Assembly: GCA_964030475.1 (NCBI GenBank)
Contig: CAXIPT010000001.1
Span: 2,358,449-2,422,448 of the forward strand
Length of the DNA: 64,000 bases
Source: Tethya wilhelma
Lineage: Eukaryota > Porifera > Demospongiae > Tethyida > Tethyidae
Reading direction: 5' to 3'
Shown: positions 1-13,133 of the stretch, piece by piece
Layout: each line of letters opens with the position of its first letter
Numbering within the stretch: the stretch's first letter is position 1
The notes under the pieces: model-generated
Told to the model about the DNA's origin: nothing
The model's input: only the letters and a program-made list of their open reading frames with translations
Databases searched by the model: none
Position numbers and translations under genes: made by a program

Positions 1-185
1 TATAATAGATTTGATATTTTGCCACTTTAACTCTCCAACTCTTAGTACGATATATTATCCCAGATTCTACTTGCCATATAAAACTGCTTGACCTCTGACA
101 GTTGATCAGTTTTCCTACACACGACACAACCTGCCCTTGGCCAGCTAGAGATAGATAGTAGATCACACAGAGACTCAGTACTCAC

Positions 186-249
186 CTTCAAGATCATGTG
201 TCAGTCCCTTTACTTTAGAGCTGATAACTGCTGTAGCGATTGTCTCCAT
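186..249 (-). CDS. Probable first coding exon of an unidentified gene continuing off the left edge
   Basis: On the minus strand an ATG at 249 lies in a good Kozak setting (A at -3, G at +4) and opens METIATAVISSKVKGLTHDL, followed by a consensus donor GTGAGT at 185. Exon length is 64 nt, leaving phase 1. It sits downstream of the poly(A)-like signals of the giant ankyrin gene on the same strand, so it is more likely the start of a separate gene than another exon of that gene. Too little is present to name the product, and no second exon is visible because the window ends. A chance open stretch with a donor-like site remains possible. Confidence 0.4.
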
Positions 250-586
250 ACTGAAACGGCCAAGTAAACAACTCTAGCTCTGATCACAGCTCCCAAACAA
301 GAAATATGCTGAATCAGCAGGAAGGTGGGACTAATGCGCACAGGAAGCAGGAAGTCAATGACGGTGCAAATTAGCTGCGCTGCTAATGACGGGAAATTAA
401 AGTAAGAGAATTACAATGAATTTTCTGCTTGCATGCAGTCATTTTATTAAAAGAATACTGTAGTGATTGTTTTATATATTTATTAATTTACAACATGTCA
501 ATAATACACTGTACTGTAGCTATACATTAATTATACGTTACTATGATTAGCTTACAATATAATTCTTATGCTTAGTACTAAACTAA
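250..586. other. Short intergenic region with minus-strand poly(A)-type signals
   Basis: No gene is seen here. The plus-strand hexamer tttatt occurs around 436 and 478, which reads AATAAA on the minus strand. These are the likely polyadenylation signals of the giant ankyrin gene whose stop codon is at 587. The part next to 250 would be the promoter and 5' UTR of the gene starting at 249. Confidence 0.4.
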
Positions 587-3500
587 CTATTTCTCTGAAG
601 TTCCTGTATTCCTGCATGCCAAGAATGACACATAAGAATCACAATCATAAGACATGTACACACCAATGTCAGTGGTATACATACCTTGGTATAGAGTGAC
701 CTGGCTTCACTGCAGCAACGATTGCCTGTGACTGTAGTTCCAAAGAGACCTTTCCCAGTCCTGATCCTACTTTGAACTCAATGCCACGATCAATGACCTC
801 CAGTTGTCTCTCCAGTCCACTGTGGCCTCTCACAAATGCAAAGCGTTGACACTGCTCCTGTGACACCAGTCTGGTGGAAAGTTTCACAGCGACAGTTATC
901 GGTCTGAGAAGCTTCACATTGCTGGGTTGAACAGCAATGAAGTAGACAGGACTACACAACTGCATTCCAGGTACCATGGTGTATGAGCTAGGTATTTCAG
1001 ACTTCTTCACAACGGAGATTTGCACGGTACAGTTCTTGGGCACAGCTCCACGGGGAAAGGTGAGTGCAATACCAAGTTCTTTAAATTGCACTTGTTTTCC
1101 TTTGGTTTCCACAGTGGCTGTGTGGACACATGAAGCAAGATGTACAGTCCATATTGCATGACCTAGGGTATGAATCATTGAGACAACTCAATAACATTGC
1201 AAGTGTATAACAAAATCAATGACATTGAACTTTGGAAACCTACTTGGATTGTCTTGAATAGAGTGTGGAAATTGACCATGATTTGCTGCTTTATTTCCAT
1301 ACACTTTCAAGCACTGAGATTGAATGTTCTTGTTGGGTGAGGGTTGTGGCTGAATGCTAGCTGCCCTTACACATGTGGACTGGTAGAAGGTTGGATGTAA
1401 GATGGGGGTTGTGAACACATTGAGTAGTTCTCCAAACGTTGGCACATTTCTCTCCCTCCAACATTGAAGAGCAAGTAGACCTGGATTCCGTGATTCTTGT
1501 ATTAAATTACAGTCGTGAATATTCAAAGAGAGTACAAATGCAAGAAATTGCCATATAGAATTAGTGAATTCTGCGAGGGTTTCTAAAAATGAATCATCCA
1601 CTTTAGTATTGAGTTGCTTTGTATTCAATAGTTGTCGTTGTAATGTAATTTCACTTTCTGAAAACAATAAACATTACAAGCAATTTACATTAATTATTAT
1701 ATTATTATATTATTCTCAATAGCGCCTCACAACATTTCAATCCTTACCTCGATTTAAAGATATCCTATTAACCACCTGCAATAGTTCTACTTCATTAAGT
1801 GCATCAACCAGAGTGGCCCAGCAGCAAGTTCTAGAGTGATCATTCTCCAACCATTTCTCCACCATGAGATGGAGAGCTTGAGGAGGATGACTCCCATTGA
1901 TTTTACTAAGGACTGTCTCTGTGAGACCAAGCTTCTCTCCAATCTCTTTCCATCGTTCACACACTGGTTCCAAATATAGCTCAATTTCCCTGGCGTGGAT
2001 CGGGAACATGATATCTGTATTGAAAAGACATAACATGTATGCATGGAATTCTCAAAATGAAACTACTAACACAACTTACTCCAAAATGTGAGAGGAACAA
2101 GTCTATGATAAAGATCAACTGGGGAGACTTCTATCTGAGCACCTTCAATCAACTGAAGAGCTTCCCTTAGTACTGTTACATTGAACAAATGAAGAATGGA
2201 GGGTGGAGGAATCTGGTTCCCTAGTAGGTCACTTGGGTGAATGTAACTTGACTCAACCTGCACAGTTCTACACATTCTAGCTCTCATGTTCTCAACTGTT
2301 GTCAGTAGAAACGACACTAATCTATCACAGTCTTGATTTGATCCTCTCACAGCAATCATCACTCCTCCATTGGTTAGCCTCCCTGGCATTAGAAATGTGA
2401 CAAGTGCCTCCAAGCCATTGGAAGTCACCCAGTGAATGCTGCTCTCTGTTAGTTCACATTGAGAATCGTAAGTGGTTGTGTTTATAGATGGAAAAGTACA
2501 TGTGGTTGCAATTTCAAAGATTAAACTTGAGATAAAGTGAGGAGGAAATGAAGAGTGCTCGCCAACCACTTGGATCAAGAGACCTCTGGCAAATGGAGTG
2601 TATTTGTTTGTCCTCCATAAACTATTTGATTTTATTCCTCTGACTATCATTGGGCAAAACAATACAGATGTATCCACAGCAACTTGTACTGGCTGATGAA
2701 GTCCCTTTCCATGATACACAGCTGGTATAACATGACCGACATTGGGTACCCTTTGAAAGAAGCGGAGTTCCTCTAAACACTGTATGATCGGATGAGGGGG
2801 TAACTGAGGAAACAGTTTGACAAAATCTTCAATGGTGATCATTCCAGACTCACTCAGAGTGTGGAGTGACAGAGATGGTAGCGAAGAGACCTCAAGTGAT
2901 GGTGCACAAGAAAACTTGCTGAGAAGTATGCTGGCAATATTCATAATGGCTGTACAAGGAACCACCCACTCTGCTGTGCAGTACACCAAGGAGTTTTGTT
3001 GTAGTTCTTCTAAAATTGCTGTAACTTGATCTTCTCTCCTGAGACGCTGACAAGCTCTTGTAACATCAGTTAATGTGGGAATAGTTAGTGAAAATTTTGA
3101 GTCTATGGTCTGTAGTAGGTCAAAAGTCTGTGAGTTTGTGAATCTCGAGTTCTCGTTTTGTCTAAGAGAGTGGAATGACTGTAGGATGGTAAGTATCAAG
3201 TCTTGCATGGCTTGAGTATAACGTGTGCAGACATTTGCAGGATAGCATCCTGTAATATTGACAGACTGTAATTGATTTTGAAGTATTCTTTGTACCTTTC
3301 CAAAACACTCAGTTAGTTTCTGGTCTCCATCTAACTGCTGCATTTGCAAGAGGTCATTATGACTGCCAATAAGAAGAACATTTGGTTGAATCATAGCTTC
3401 TTCATTGGCAACAAAGGATATAAGGGAGAGCCATTGACTCAAGGTCTTCACAACATCATCCACAGACTTGTTTATGTCTACAACCAGAAGTACAGCACAT

Positions 3501-6500
3501 CCAGGTGAGATGAGAAACTGCCTCAGCACATATGCTGTACTCTGGGAGTCATTCAATAGCTCAATGAAGGATGCTACTGTGCCTAAAGCCTTAACTTTGA
3601 TCATATTCATTCTTGAAGACTGACTCACAGAACTTGAAACAACAGACGTCTTTGTTAGTGTCTGAAGCAGAGAACTCTTTCCAGCTCCACTTTCTCCGAG
3701 AACTAAAACCTTTGCCAACAGCAGTCGGTCTGTACTCATTCCTTCCTCTAGTGTAGGATATTGTGACAACCATTCTATACACTCTTGATGGTGTTTTTCA
3801 GTTGATAAATTCAGTGCTGTTTTTGAGTCCTTGTTGACTGCACTAGGATCACACCTGAAGTCACAGGAGAGAATCTTAACCACTTCAATTTTGCCATAGA
3901 GGGCAGCGAGATGAAGTGAAGTGTTGTTGTCTTGATCAGTAGCCATAATATCAACACGATGTTCTTGAATCAGTTTTAGGACCATCTCTGTGTCTCCGTT
4001 GTAGCTTGCAATGTGAATGGGGTTTCTGCCTTTGCTTCCAGGAAAGTTTGGATCACAGTGGAATTTAGATATCAACAAATCCACAATGGCTGGTTTCTTA
4101 CTTGCAACGGCTAAATGTAGTGGTGTATCTCCGTCATTAGTTGCCACAAAAGGGTCACATTGAAATGTCCCAATCAATTTCTCAACTAGAATAGCATGTC
4201 CCGATCTAGCTGCAATGTGCAAAGGAGTAAAGCCTTCACGATCAGGCTCCTTAGGGTTGTGACCACTCTGTTGAATCAGCATTTCAACTTCTGCTATGTC
4301 ACCTCGTCTAGCAGCTTGAAAGAGGGCATTCCTGGTGTGAGCATGGGGTGGTGGGAGACTAGTGGTGCTTGGCAAGCCAGTATTTCCCAACAAGGCACTC
4401 CCAAAATCATTAGTAGGATTACCATCAGAGGTGGTTGAGCCAACAGTGGGAGCAGCAGTGAGAGCTTCTGTAAGATGTCCATTGCCCATCTTTAAAGCTA
4501 TATCAAGAGGGGTGTTCCCCATTGCATCCAACTGCATTGGATTAGCACCGAGTTCACCGACCAATACCTTGACAACATGAACCAATCCTTGAAAACAAGA
4601 AACATGAAGAGGTGTTTGTAGAGCAAAGTTTACAGTGTCAACTGGACATTTGAACTCCTTGACAAGGACTCTACACGCACTGGGACGACCTGAAACAGCA
4701 GCTTGGTGAAGAGGAGTGCTACCAGTGTTATCTTGAGACTGAATATTGGCATGTAACTCATTCAACATCACACGTATCAAAGTCAAGTGGTCATTTTGTG
4801 CAGCACAGTGGAGAGGTGTGTGTCCTTCATTGCTTGGAATGTCAATTGGGCATCCAAATTTGGTGACGAGAATTCGAGTAGCATTTACGCTACCATTTAG
4901 AGCGGCAGAATGGAGGGGTGTTGCTCCTTGGAAATCTCGAGCAAATATGTCGTAACTTTGTTGTGTGATAAGGTCTTCTAACAATGATACATTATCCATA
5001 GAAGCAGCAAGATGTAACATCGTCCTACCATTACTGTCTGCAGGCATCGAAGAAGGCTCCTTCTTGGCTGGCCTAGAGCACTTGAACTCATCCACAAATA
5101 AATTCACAACTTCTTGACATTTACTTCTCATCGCACACACGACTGGTGTATCACCATCTAGTGTCTGAGAGTCGAGAGAACAGTTGAAGTCCTTTACAAG
5201 TGCTCTTATCACAACAACATGACTAAGATCACCGGTGAAGTGGAAGCAACCTCTTGGAGCAAGAGGGTCAATAATAGTACCGTTTGTGCTGGAGGGTAGA
5301 AAAGCATATTCGGCTGCAAAATGCAGAGCATTAAATCCTTTTTCATCTGGCTCAAAGCAACTGAATTCATAGAGATTGATGAGTGTGTTCACCAGGTCTA
5401 AATGGCCACCTGCACAGGCATGATGGAGTACAGTGCTTTGTTCACTTCCTCTTAGAGTTATGGGGCAATTCAATTCATTGATTAGCAAGAAAAATACATC
5501 TGAGTGGCCATAGAAAGCAGCACAATGAAGAGGGGTGTTTCCTTTCACGTCAGTGGCTTCGGGGTTACAATTGAAATTTAAAATCAGCTTTCGAACTAGA
5601 GTAGAATGACCGCTGGAACAAGCATGATGCAAACAAGTACGTCCATTGCAGCCTTTGCTATTAGGATCACACCTGAAGTCTTTACACAAAGCCTCCACAG
5701 CTTCTTCCTGTCCATACAGACAAGCCACATGTACAGGAATATCTCCATGACAATCTGTTTTACTCAAATCACTAGGAAATTTTGAAGCTACAAATTGGAC
5801 AATAGCTTTATTATCCATTCTTTTACATGCCAAATGAAGTGCAGTTTCTCCCTTGCTGTTGGTTCCACTGGAGATTGTATCAATATTTGGAAGCAATGCC
5901 TCAACAACAGCAGTATTGCCATGATAGCATGCAATGTGCAAAGCAGTGTTGCCACTGCCATCAACCTTAGTGATATCATTGATGTGTTTAGGGTCTTGGA
6001 TGAGTGATTGAACTATCTCAACATCACCAGATTTACTTGCCTTGTGTAGCTCAGTTCCTCCAACTGCACTACAATCTTCTTCATCTATACGCTTTTGATG
6101 GACAGTAACAGGAGGAGGAGAACTTACTGGAAGTACAGGACTTGTTGTAGAAACAGCTGCTTGAGTTTCTTGAGTAATTTGAGGTGGTTGGTCTCCACGA
6201 CTTAGTCCCTCAAAATACGCTACAATTTGTGCATGACCACCTGTTGCTGCTACCTGCTGGGGTGTCCGTCCAGTGACATCTTGTTGGTTAATGTCAGCAT
6301 TCAGTTCCTCTATCAGGACTCTAGTAGCCTCTAGGTTTCCTCTCTCACAGGCAAGATGTAATGGCGAAGCTAGCTGAAAGTTTACACAATTCACATCAGC
6401 AGTGAATTCGGTGGTCAACATCTTGAGAGTTTCTAAACTTCCACCAAAAACGGCATGGTGTATGGCCGTGTTCCCCCCAGAATCACCTTCCATTGGATCA

Positions 6501-9500
6501 CAGCTGAACTCTGAGACAAGAACCTTGGCTATCTTTGTCTTTCCATTCTGACAAGCATCATGAAGAGGAGTGTGTCCTCCTTTGACTGTGATTGCACTAG
6601 GAGAACATTTAAAGTCTCTGATCAGTTTTCTCACCAATGAAACATTTCCTGAAATAGCAGCATGGTGTATTGGTGTGATACCATTCCTGTCAGCAAGAGT
6701 GGGATCACATTTAAATTGAGTTATCAGTTTCTCCACAACTTCAGTGTGTCCACCTTGACAGGCTACATGTAGTGGACCAGTTCCAATGTTAGTAACTACA
6801 TCTAGAGGGCACTTGAACTCATTTACAAGCACTTCAAGTACTTGGGCTTTTCCAGTCACTGCAGCAATAAGGACTGGAGTGTTCCCGTTGTCATCCTTTG
6901 CATTGATATCACAACGAAACACTGAAATTAGCATCCTGACAATATCAACATGGCCACCATCGCAGGCTTGAAGCAACGGGGTACGGTTATTGAATCCTCT
7001 CACATTTGGATCACATTTAAGCTCAGAGATGAACACTCGTACTGAATCCAATTGGCCAGTGAGTGCAGCTGTATTTAGTGGTGTATCTCCTTCAAAGTTT
7101 TTAACAACTACACTTGCTCCAATTTTGTGTAAGAATTTCATTACATCTGTGTGACAGAATCTTGCAGCTTTGTGCATTGCCGTTTCTCCTGCCAGTTCAA
7201 TAGCATCAACAGGACACTTGTGCACATTTACAAGCTCTTGGACAACGTGTACCTTGCCAGACAAAGCTGCCAATTGAAGAGGCAACAATCCTTTTATATC
7301 AGTCACATCAGTCGATAACTTGTATTCTAATATGATCAATCTCACCAACTCAATGTTGCCGCTATTACAAGCCTGGTGAAGAATACTACGACCTTCAAAC
7401 CCTTTGACATGTGGTGAACACTTGCATTCAGACACCAATAGTTTGACAACATCAATGTGACCTTTCAGTGAAGCCAAATTAAGAGCTGTATCATTTCCAT
7501 TGTCAGTCACACTAAGACCAAACAACGAAGTAAAACCAGGATTTGTAGAAAGTTTGCTTGCTAAAAATCGAACCATTTCAACCTTTCCAAAGGAAGCAGC
7601 AACATGTAATGGTGTCCTACCCTTCTTGTTTTTACAGCTACGTTGAGATGTAGGCAGTTTCTTCAACAGCTCTTCTACTATTTTAACATGGCCATACTGA
7701 GCAGCAAAATGAAGGGGAGAATTGCCTTCTTCATCACGAAGATCAAGATCACAAGAAGCATCATTTGTTAGTCTCTGAACTTGTTGTAAGTCACCAATTT
7801 GACAGGCATGATGGAGTGGCATATTACTGATTGACTGTACAGTTGACTGACTGTTGATATCTGTATCTTGACTATGAACAGATACACTCTCACTCTCATG
7901 GCCTACAAATTTCATGAGAAAATCAGCAATAAAACTGTGCCCAGCTTCTTTGGCTAATTCAAGTGAACTTAGACTTTTATTGTTCTTTAGAGACACATCG
8001 GCATGAAAATCTTCCAAGAGAACTTTTACTACATCAATTTTCCCATTAAGGCAGGCAAGATGAAGAGGAGCATTCAAATAGAAGTTAACTACATTGACAT
8101 CAAGATTGAACTTTGTGATCAATGACCTGACAACTGGTACATGGCCTCCATAAGCTGCATGATGGAGTACAGTGTTTCCATCAAAATCATGAGCAAGAGG
8201 GTTAGCTTTGAATTCACCCAACAGCATTTCAACTACCTCCAAACTGCCCTTCTGACTGGCACTGTGAAGAGGAGACTGTCCACCATTAGTTCTCCAGTCT
8301 ATAGAACAGCCATGGTCTACTACCAACTGTCGTACTATCTTTACGTTTCCATTCATTGCTGCAACATGTAGAGGAGTGTTACCAGAAATATTTCTGAGCT
8401 CTACTTGATTTCCTAGCTCAACTAAAAGAGAAACCATTTTAGCATCTTCCATTCCACATGCGTGATGGAGTGGAGAGTTCCCATCATCATCTACTGCCAC
8501 AATATCACATCCATGTTTAGCTACAAGATTCTGGACAAGTTCATGTTTACCACAAACACAAGCTTGATGGACAAGTGAATGGCCATGATGTCCTTTAACA
8601 GCTGGTGAACATTCAAACTTTGACAGCAGGAGATTAACTACACTCACGTGGCCTGAGAGAACAGCTACACTCAAAGGTGTGTTGCTTGCATTATTCCTTA
8701 ATTCAGTATCGGCTTTGAAATCAGATATGAGCATATCGACAATTGAGGTGTGACCATTAGCACAAGCATTGTGTAATGGAGTCCGATCAGATGCATCTTG
8801 AATGTTAACTGAGAATTTAAATGTTGTCAATAATTCTCTCGCTACTTGTTTTCTGCCAGCCAGGCAAGCAATGTGCAAGAGAGAAGCTCCTTGGTTGTCT
8901 AGTGCATGTGGGTCAGCATTGTGCTTCAGTATCAACTCATTTACTAATTCAATACATCCACCATCACAAGCAGCATGTAGTAGGGTACGGTTTGAGCCTC
9001 CAGTTGAGTTTGGTGAACAGTTGAATTCAGTTATTAAGACATCAACTACTTGTGTCTGTCCATTCAAAGCTGCAAGATAAATTGGTGTACTCTGGTCATT
9101 ATCCACAGCAGAATTTGAAAACAGTGGTTGGCTTTGATTTGTTAGAGAAAATGACGACAAGCAATGTACAATGCCAAGGTGGCCCAGTACACAGGCTACA
9201 TGGAGTGGAGTGCGGCCATTGTTGTTTCTGTATGAATCTTGTTGAACATCTGTACAATGGTTGAGGATCTCTTTCACTATTGGAAGATTGCCACACTGTG
9301 AAGCTATGTGTAAAAGAGTGTTTCCAGAATTGTCTTTTAGCAGATGATCTACACCTGGTTGTTTGAAATAGTCTTGAACTTCAGTTAAATTTCCAAGCTT
9401 ACATGCATTTCTGACTGTAGTAGCATCATGTTCTGTAGTAGCTGATGCTATGACATCAGCACTTAGTGTATCACTGCTGGTCACATGGGGTCCAGCCGTT

Positions 9501-12500
9501 TCATTAAGAGTCTTTTCTGAAAATAGTTGCACAATGTCTTTGTGGTTTTTAAGTGTTGCCAGTTGAACTGGAGTCATACCATTACCATCTCTAGGATCAG
9601 GTTTAGCCTTAAACTCACTCAGAAGAATCTTACAAAGGCTTAGTCGGCCTTGTTCACAGACAAGATGAAGAGGAGTAGTCAATTGAAAATTTACAGAGTC
9701 AATAGGAACGTTGTGTTCAGTTATTAGGTATCTAAGTAACTCGGTACGACCTTCTCTAGCTGCGTAATGTATGGGCATGTTTCCATTGTGATCAGCACTG
9801 AATGGATCACAACCTAAATCAGACAGATATAGTTTAACTAAATCCAAGTTTCCTTCAATACTTGCAATGTGAAGAGGAGTTAAACCATCACAATTTCGTA
9901 CGTCCAGCGGACATTTTAATTCTTCCACCAACAATCGGATGGCTTCTATAAAGTTTACATTTGAATCAAAGAAAATTTCGTGAGCATAGCCATGCACATA
10001 CTTTTGGTACAGTGCCTGATTACACATGGAAGTAAAGTGTAGCGCCATGTTGCCATCAGCGTCAGGTTCAAAAAGGTCACATCCATAGTCGACAATCAAT
10101 AGTCTAACCGTGCTTGCATGTCCTCCCGTACAAGCAAGATGGAGTATGTTGTTTCCATGGCTATCTTTTTCATCTACTGAGCAACCAAACTCTCGTATTA
10201 GTATGTGAACAAGGTTCGTACGACCAAAGAACGCAGCAACACTGAATGGAACGACAGTACCACCTATACGACTGAAAGGATCACAGTGGAATTTTTTGAT
10301 GAGATTTATAGCAATTTTCTCATGCCCCCCGGCACAAGCACAACTCAAGGCAGTCCAACGTTCAGAGTTTGGAGCATTAGGAGTACAGTGAAACTTTTCA
10401 AGGAGCAACTCAACAACTTCAGTGTGGCCAAAAAAACAAGCAATGAAAAGTGGTGTACAACTTGCTTGGTCTTCTGTACGAAGGCTGCTTGGGTATTTTA
10501 GAGCAATCAATTCAGCTACTTCCGTGCTTCCATATCTGCTTGCAACATGAAGGGGTGTTTGTCCAAATTGATTTACTCCTGGATCATCAACTTTGCCAAT
10601 TACTGCTTTAGCAATCTCCAAATAGTTAAATTGTGCTGCAAGATGAAGGACTGAGTTCCCTCCAGAATCCTTAACTCGAACATTGCAATTGGGATTTGAG
10701 AGCAAAAGTTGAACTTTAGCAATATCACCATCTTTACAGGCATCTAAAATACAACCATCTTGGACTTGGATAGGTTTTATCACTGCTCTTGAATATGACT
10801 CCTCCTTTGGTCTGTTTTGAGTGGACTGTGGAACAGTTGGGTGTGGTGTTGTGGTAGCTCCAGCCAATGAGGAGCTACTTTCAAACATCTCAGCAACAGA
10901 CAAATGACCATAGTGGTTAGCCATATCCTTTGGGGTATTCCCATCCTTATCTCTACAAGATCCATTTGCACTGAAATCATGTAGAAGTAGTTTTACAATA
11001 TCAACATGACCAGCGCAGCACGCATGATGTAATGGTGTTTGTAGTACACGATTTGTACCATCTACTTTACATTTAAATTCCTTTATGAGCATGGTTAGTA
11101 CCTCGCCAGCACCACCAAATGCAGCATGATGTAGGGATGTATTCCCAGTAGAATCAGTCTGATTAGGATCACAATCTAACTCTGAAATGAGAACTCTAAC
11201 AACATTTATACAGTTTCTCTGACAAGCAAGATGAAGGGGAGTTATACCACTCTTATCTCTTGATGAAATTGAGCAGTTGTATTTGGAATGTAGACATTTA
11301 ACAAGTTTTGTGGAATCACTGACAACTGCAAAGTGCATGACTGAATTTCCTTCTGCATCTGTGTGATTTAGGTCAGCTCCATAGTTTAAAAGCACTTCAA
11401 CAACATAAACATACCCACCAAGACAGGCCAAGTGTAATGGAGAGGCTCCAGAACGATCAACACAATTAAAGTCACATTTAAAAGTTGTGATGAGTTCAAT
11501 AATACTTTCTTCAAATCCAAAAGCAGCAGCCATATGAAGAGGTGTACGGCCATCCTTCATAACAGTGGAACTTGGATTGCAATTAAACCGTTTGATCAGC
11601 AGCTTGAAGGCCTCAACATTGCCGCTTCGACAAGCAGAATGTAAGGGAGTTTCACCTGTTTCAGTCACAGCTATATTTGGAGAGAGTTTAAACACTGTAA
11701 TCAATACTTGTATCATATCAAGACTATCACAATCACTGGTGTTGTGAAAATTTCCTAGATGCCAGAGTTTATCAGTGCCAAGTTTAGAATGACTAGCAGC
11801 TGCCAAGTGCAGAGCAGTGTAACCTTTAAACCCTATTGCGTGAGGATCCTGATTGTATTTCTGAATTATTTTCCTTGCTAGTCCCACATGACCACCAGCA
11901 CATGCATAGTGGAACAATGTATTGACTCCGTCTCCCTTTAAAAACGGTGAACACTTGAAATCATCCACTAAAGCAAAGACTATTTGAGAATGTCCATAAA
12001 ATGCAGCAAAGTGAATAGAAGCATTGCCATCTTTGTCCAACTCATTCACAGAAGCGTTGTATTCTAGCAATAGCTTACGAACTGTGCTTAGATTTCCACC
12101 GGAACAAGCATAGTGAAGTGGAGTCCTACCCAATAAATCAAGTTCATGTGGATCACACTTATATTTTCGGCACAAAAGATCAACAGTTGTATCATGGCCC
12201 CACAATGCTGCATAGTGAAGAGGAGTATCACCATGACTATCTTTGGCATTGACATCACCAGGAAATTTGACACACAAAATGCCTACTATATAATGTTGCC
12301 CTGTAGTAGCTGCAATACAGGTATGTAATGGAGTTTGCTCTTTTGCATTTCTCAAAGTTATCGTTGAATTCCCATGAATTTTTCTACAGATCTCTCTTAC
12401 AATAGTAGCATGACCTCCCTGGACAGCCAGATGGAGGGCTGTGTTCCCCTCATCATCACAAGTTGAAAGGTAGTTATCAACTGCACCAAGTTGCTCTACT

Positions 12501-12703
12501 AGAAACTTTACCACAACAGTGTAGTTCCCATCACGAGATGCTTCCAATAGTTGTTCCTCAGAGGACTGGGAAAGTTTGGTAGTGGCAACACTTGCAATTG
12601 GTTGGACAATTGATTCAGAGTCAGATTGTTCATTGTTTGCTGCAGCAGCCATAATTTGTCTGTCCTTCCTTTCTAATAAAATATTATTTATACCATGTGA
12701 CAA
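587..12703 (-). CDS. Giant ankyrin-repeat / Roc-like GTPase / death domain / ZU5 protein
   Basis: A predicted intracellular signalling scaffold of about 3,900 residues. Exons (minus): 12703-2080, 2014-1748, 1657-1244, 1162-685 and 611-587; splice phases agree at each junction and the stop is TAG at 587. The first exon encodes about 2,900 residues of ankyrin repeats (TPLHxAxxxGH pattern; very roughly 70-80 units). Next come a P-loop GESGAGKSS near 3672-3701 and a G4-like GSHND near 3350-3375, then a COR-like helical region. Exon 2 is a clear death domain (WKEIGEKLGL ... W ... LVDALNEV). Exon 3 looks like a second, diverged death-like domain. Exon 4 is a ZU5 domain. The order ankyrin-Roc-COR-death recalls DAPK1 without the kinase; ZU5 next to death recalls PIDD1, UNC5 and ankyrins. 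No DxGGQ/DxxG G3 motif is evident, so GTP hydrolysis is doubtful. An alternative start at 12652 (MAAAANNEQSD) also has a reasonable Kozak context. Confidence 0.85.
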
Positions 12704-13133
12704 TTAAGGGATTACCCTTTACTCTAAATAGTGAACTGAGATATGCCTAGCTGGCACAGTATTCTGTGGTTTTGACCACCAAACTTCAAAAAATCAGGCA
12801 AGACCCAACTTTAATTGTTGGTCCATAGAATTCTGTAGGGACGTACACACCCTTGCCAAATTGTACCTGTGAGAGTAGGAGCTGTATTTCAGTAGCAATC
12901 AGTCTGATAAATGATCAGTTCTAAAACCATAAATGTGAGTAAACAGTCCGTTCTTTGCTGTATCTGTATCCCACAGTAGAGAACAAAAAAACTTGAGTTC
13001 TGAATTCAACTCCTATTATATTCGTTCAACACATCATTCAGCCATAGATGATATAGTACTATGATTCAGCCATATCAAACAACAATCGAAATGGGTGGTA
13101 TAGTTTGCCCCGCCCCCTTATCTGTAAATGTAG
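12704..13133. other. Intergenic region upstream of the giant ankyrin gene
   Basis: This is the likely promoter side of the minus-strand ankyrin gene. I see no coding exon, RNA gene or obvious repeat here. Confidence 0.3.

Noticed and set aside
8141..12328. Many small frames on both strands within the ankyrin exon
   Set aside because: Shadows of the long minus-strand ankyrin frame with no independent splice sites or recognisable domains.
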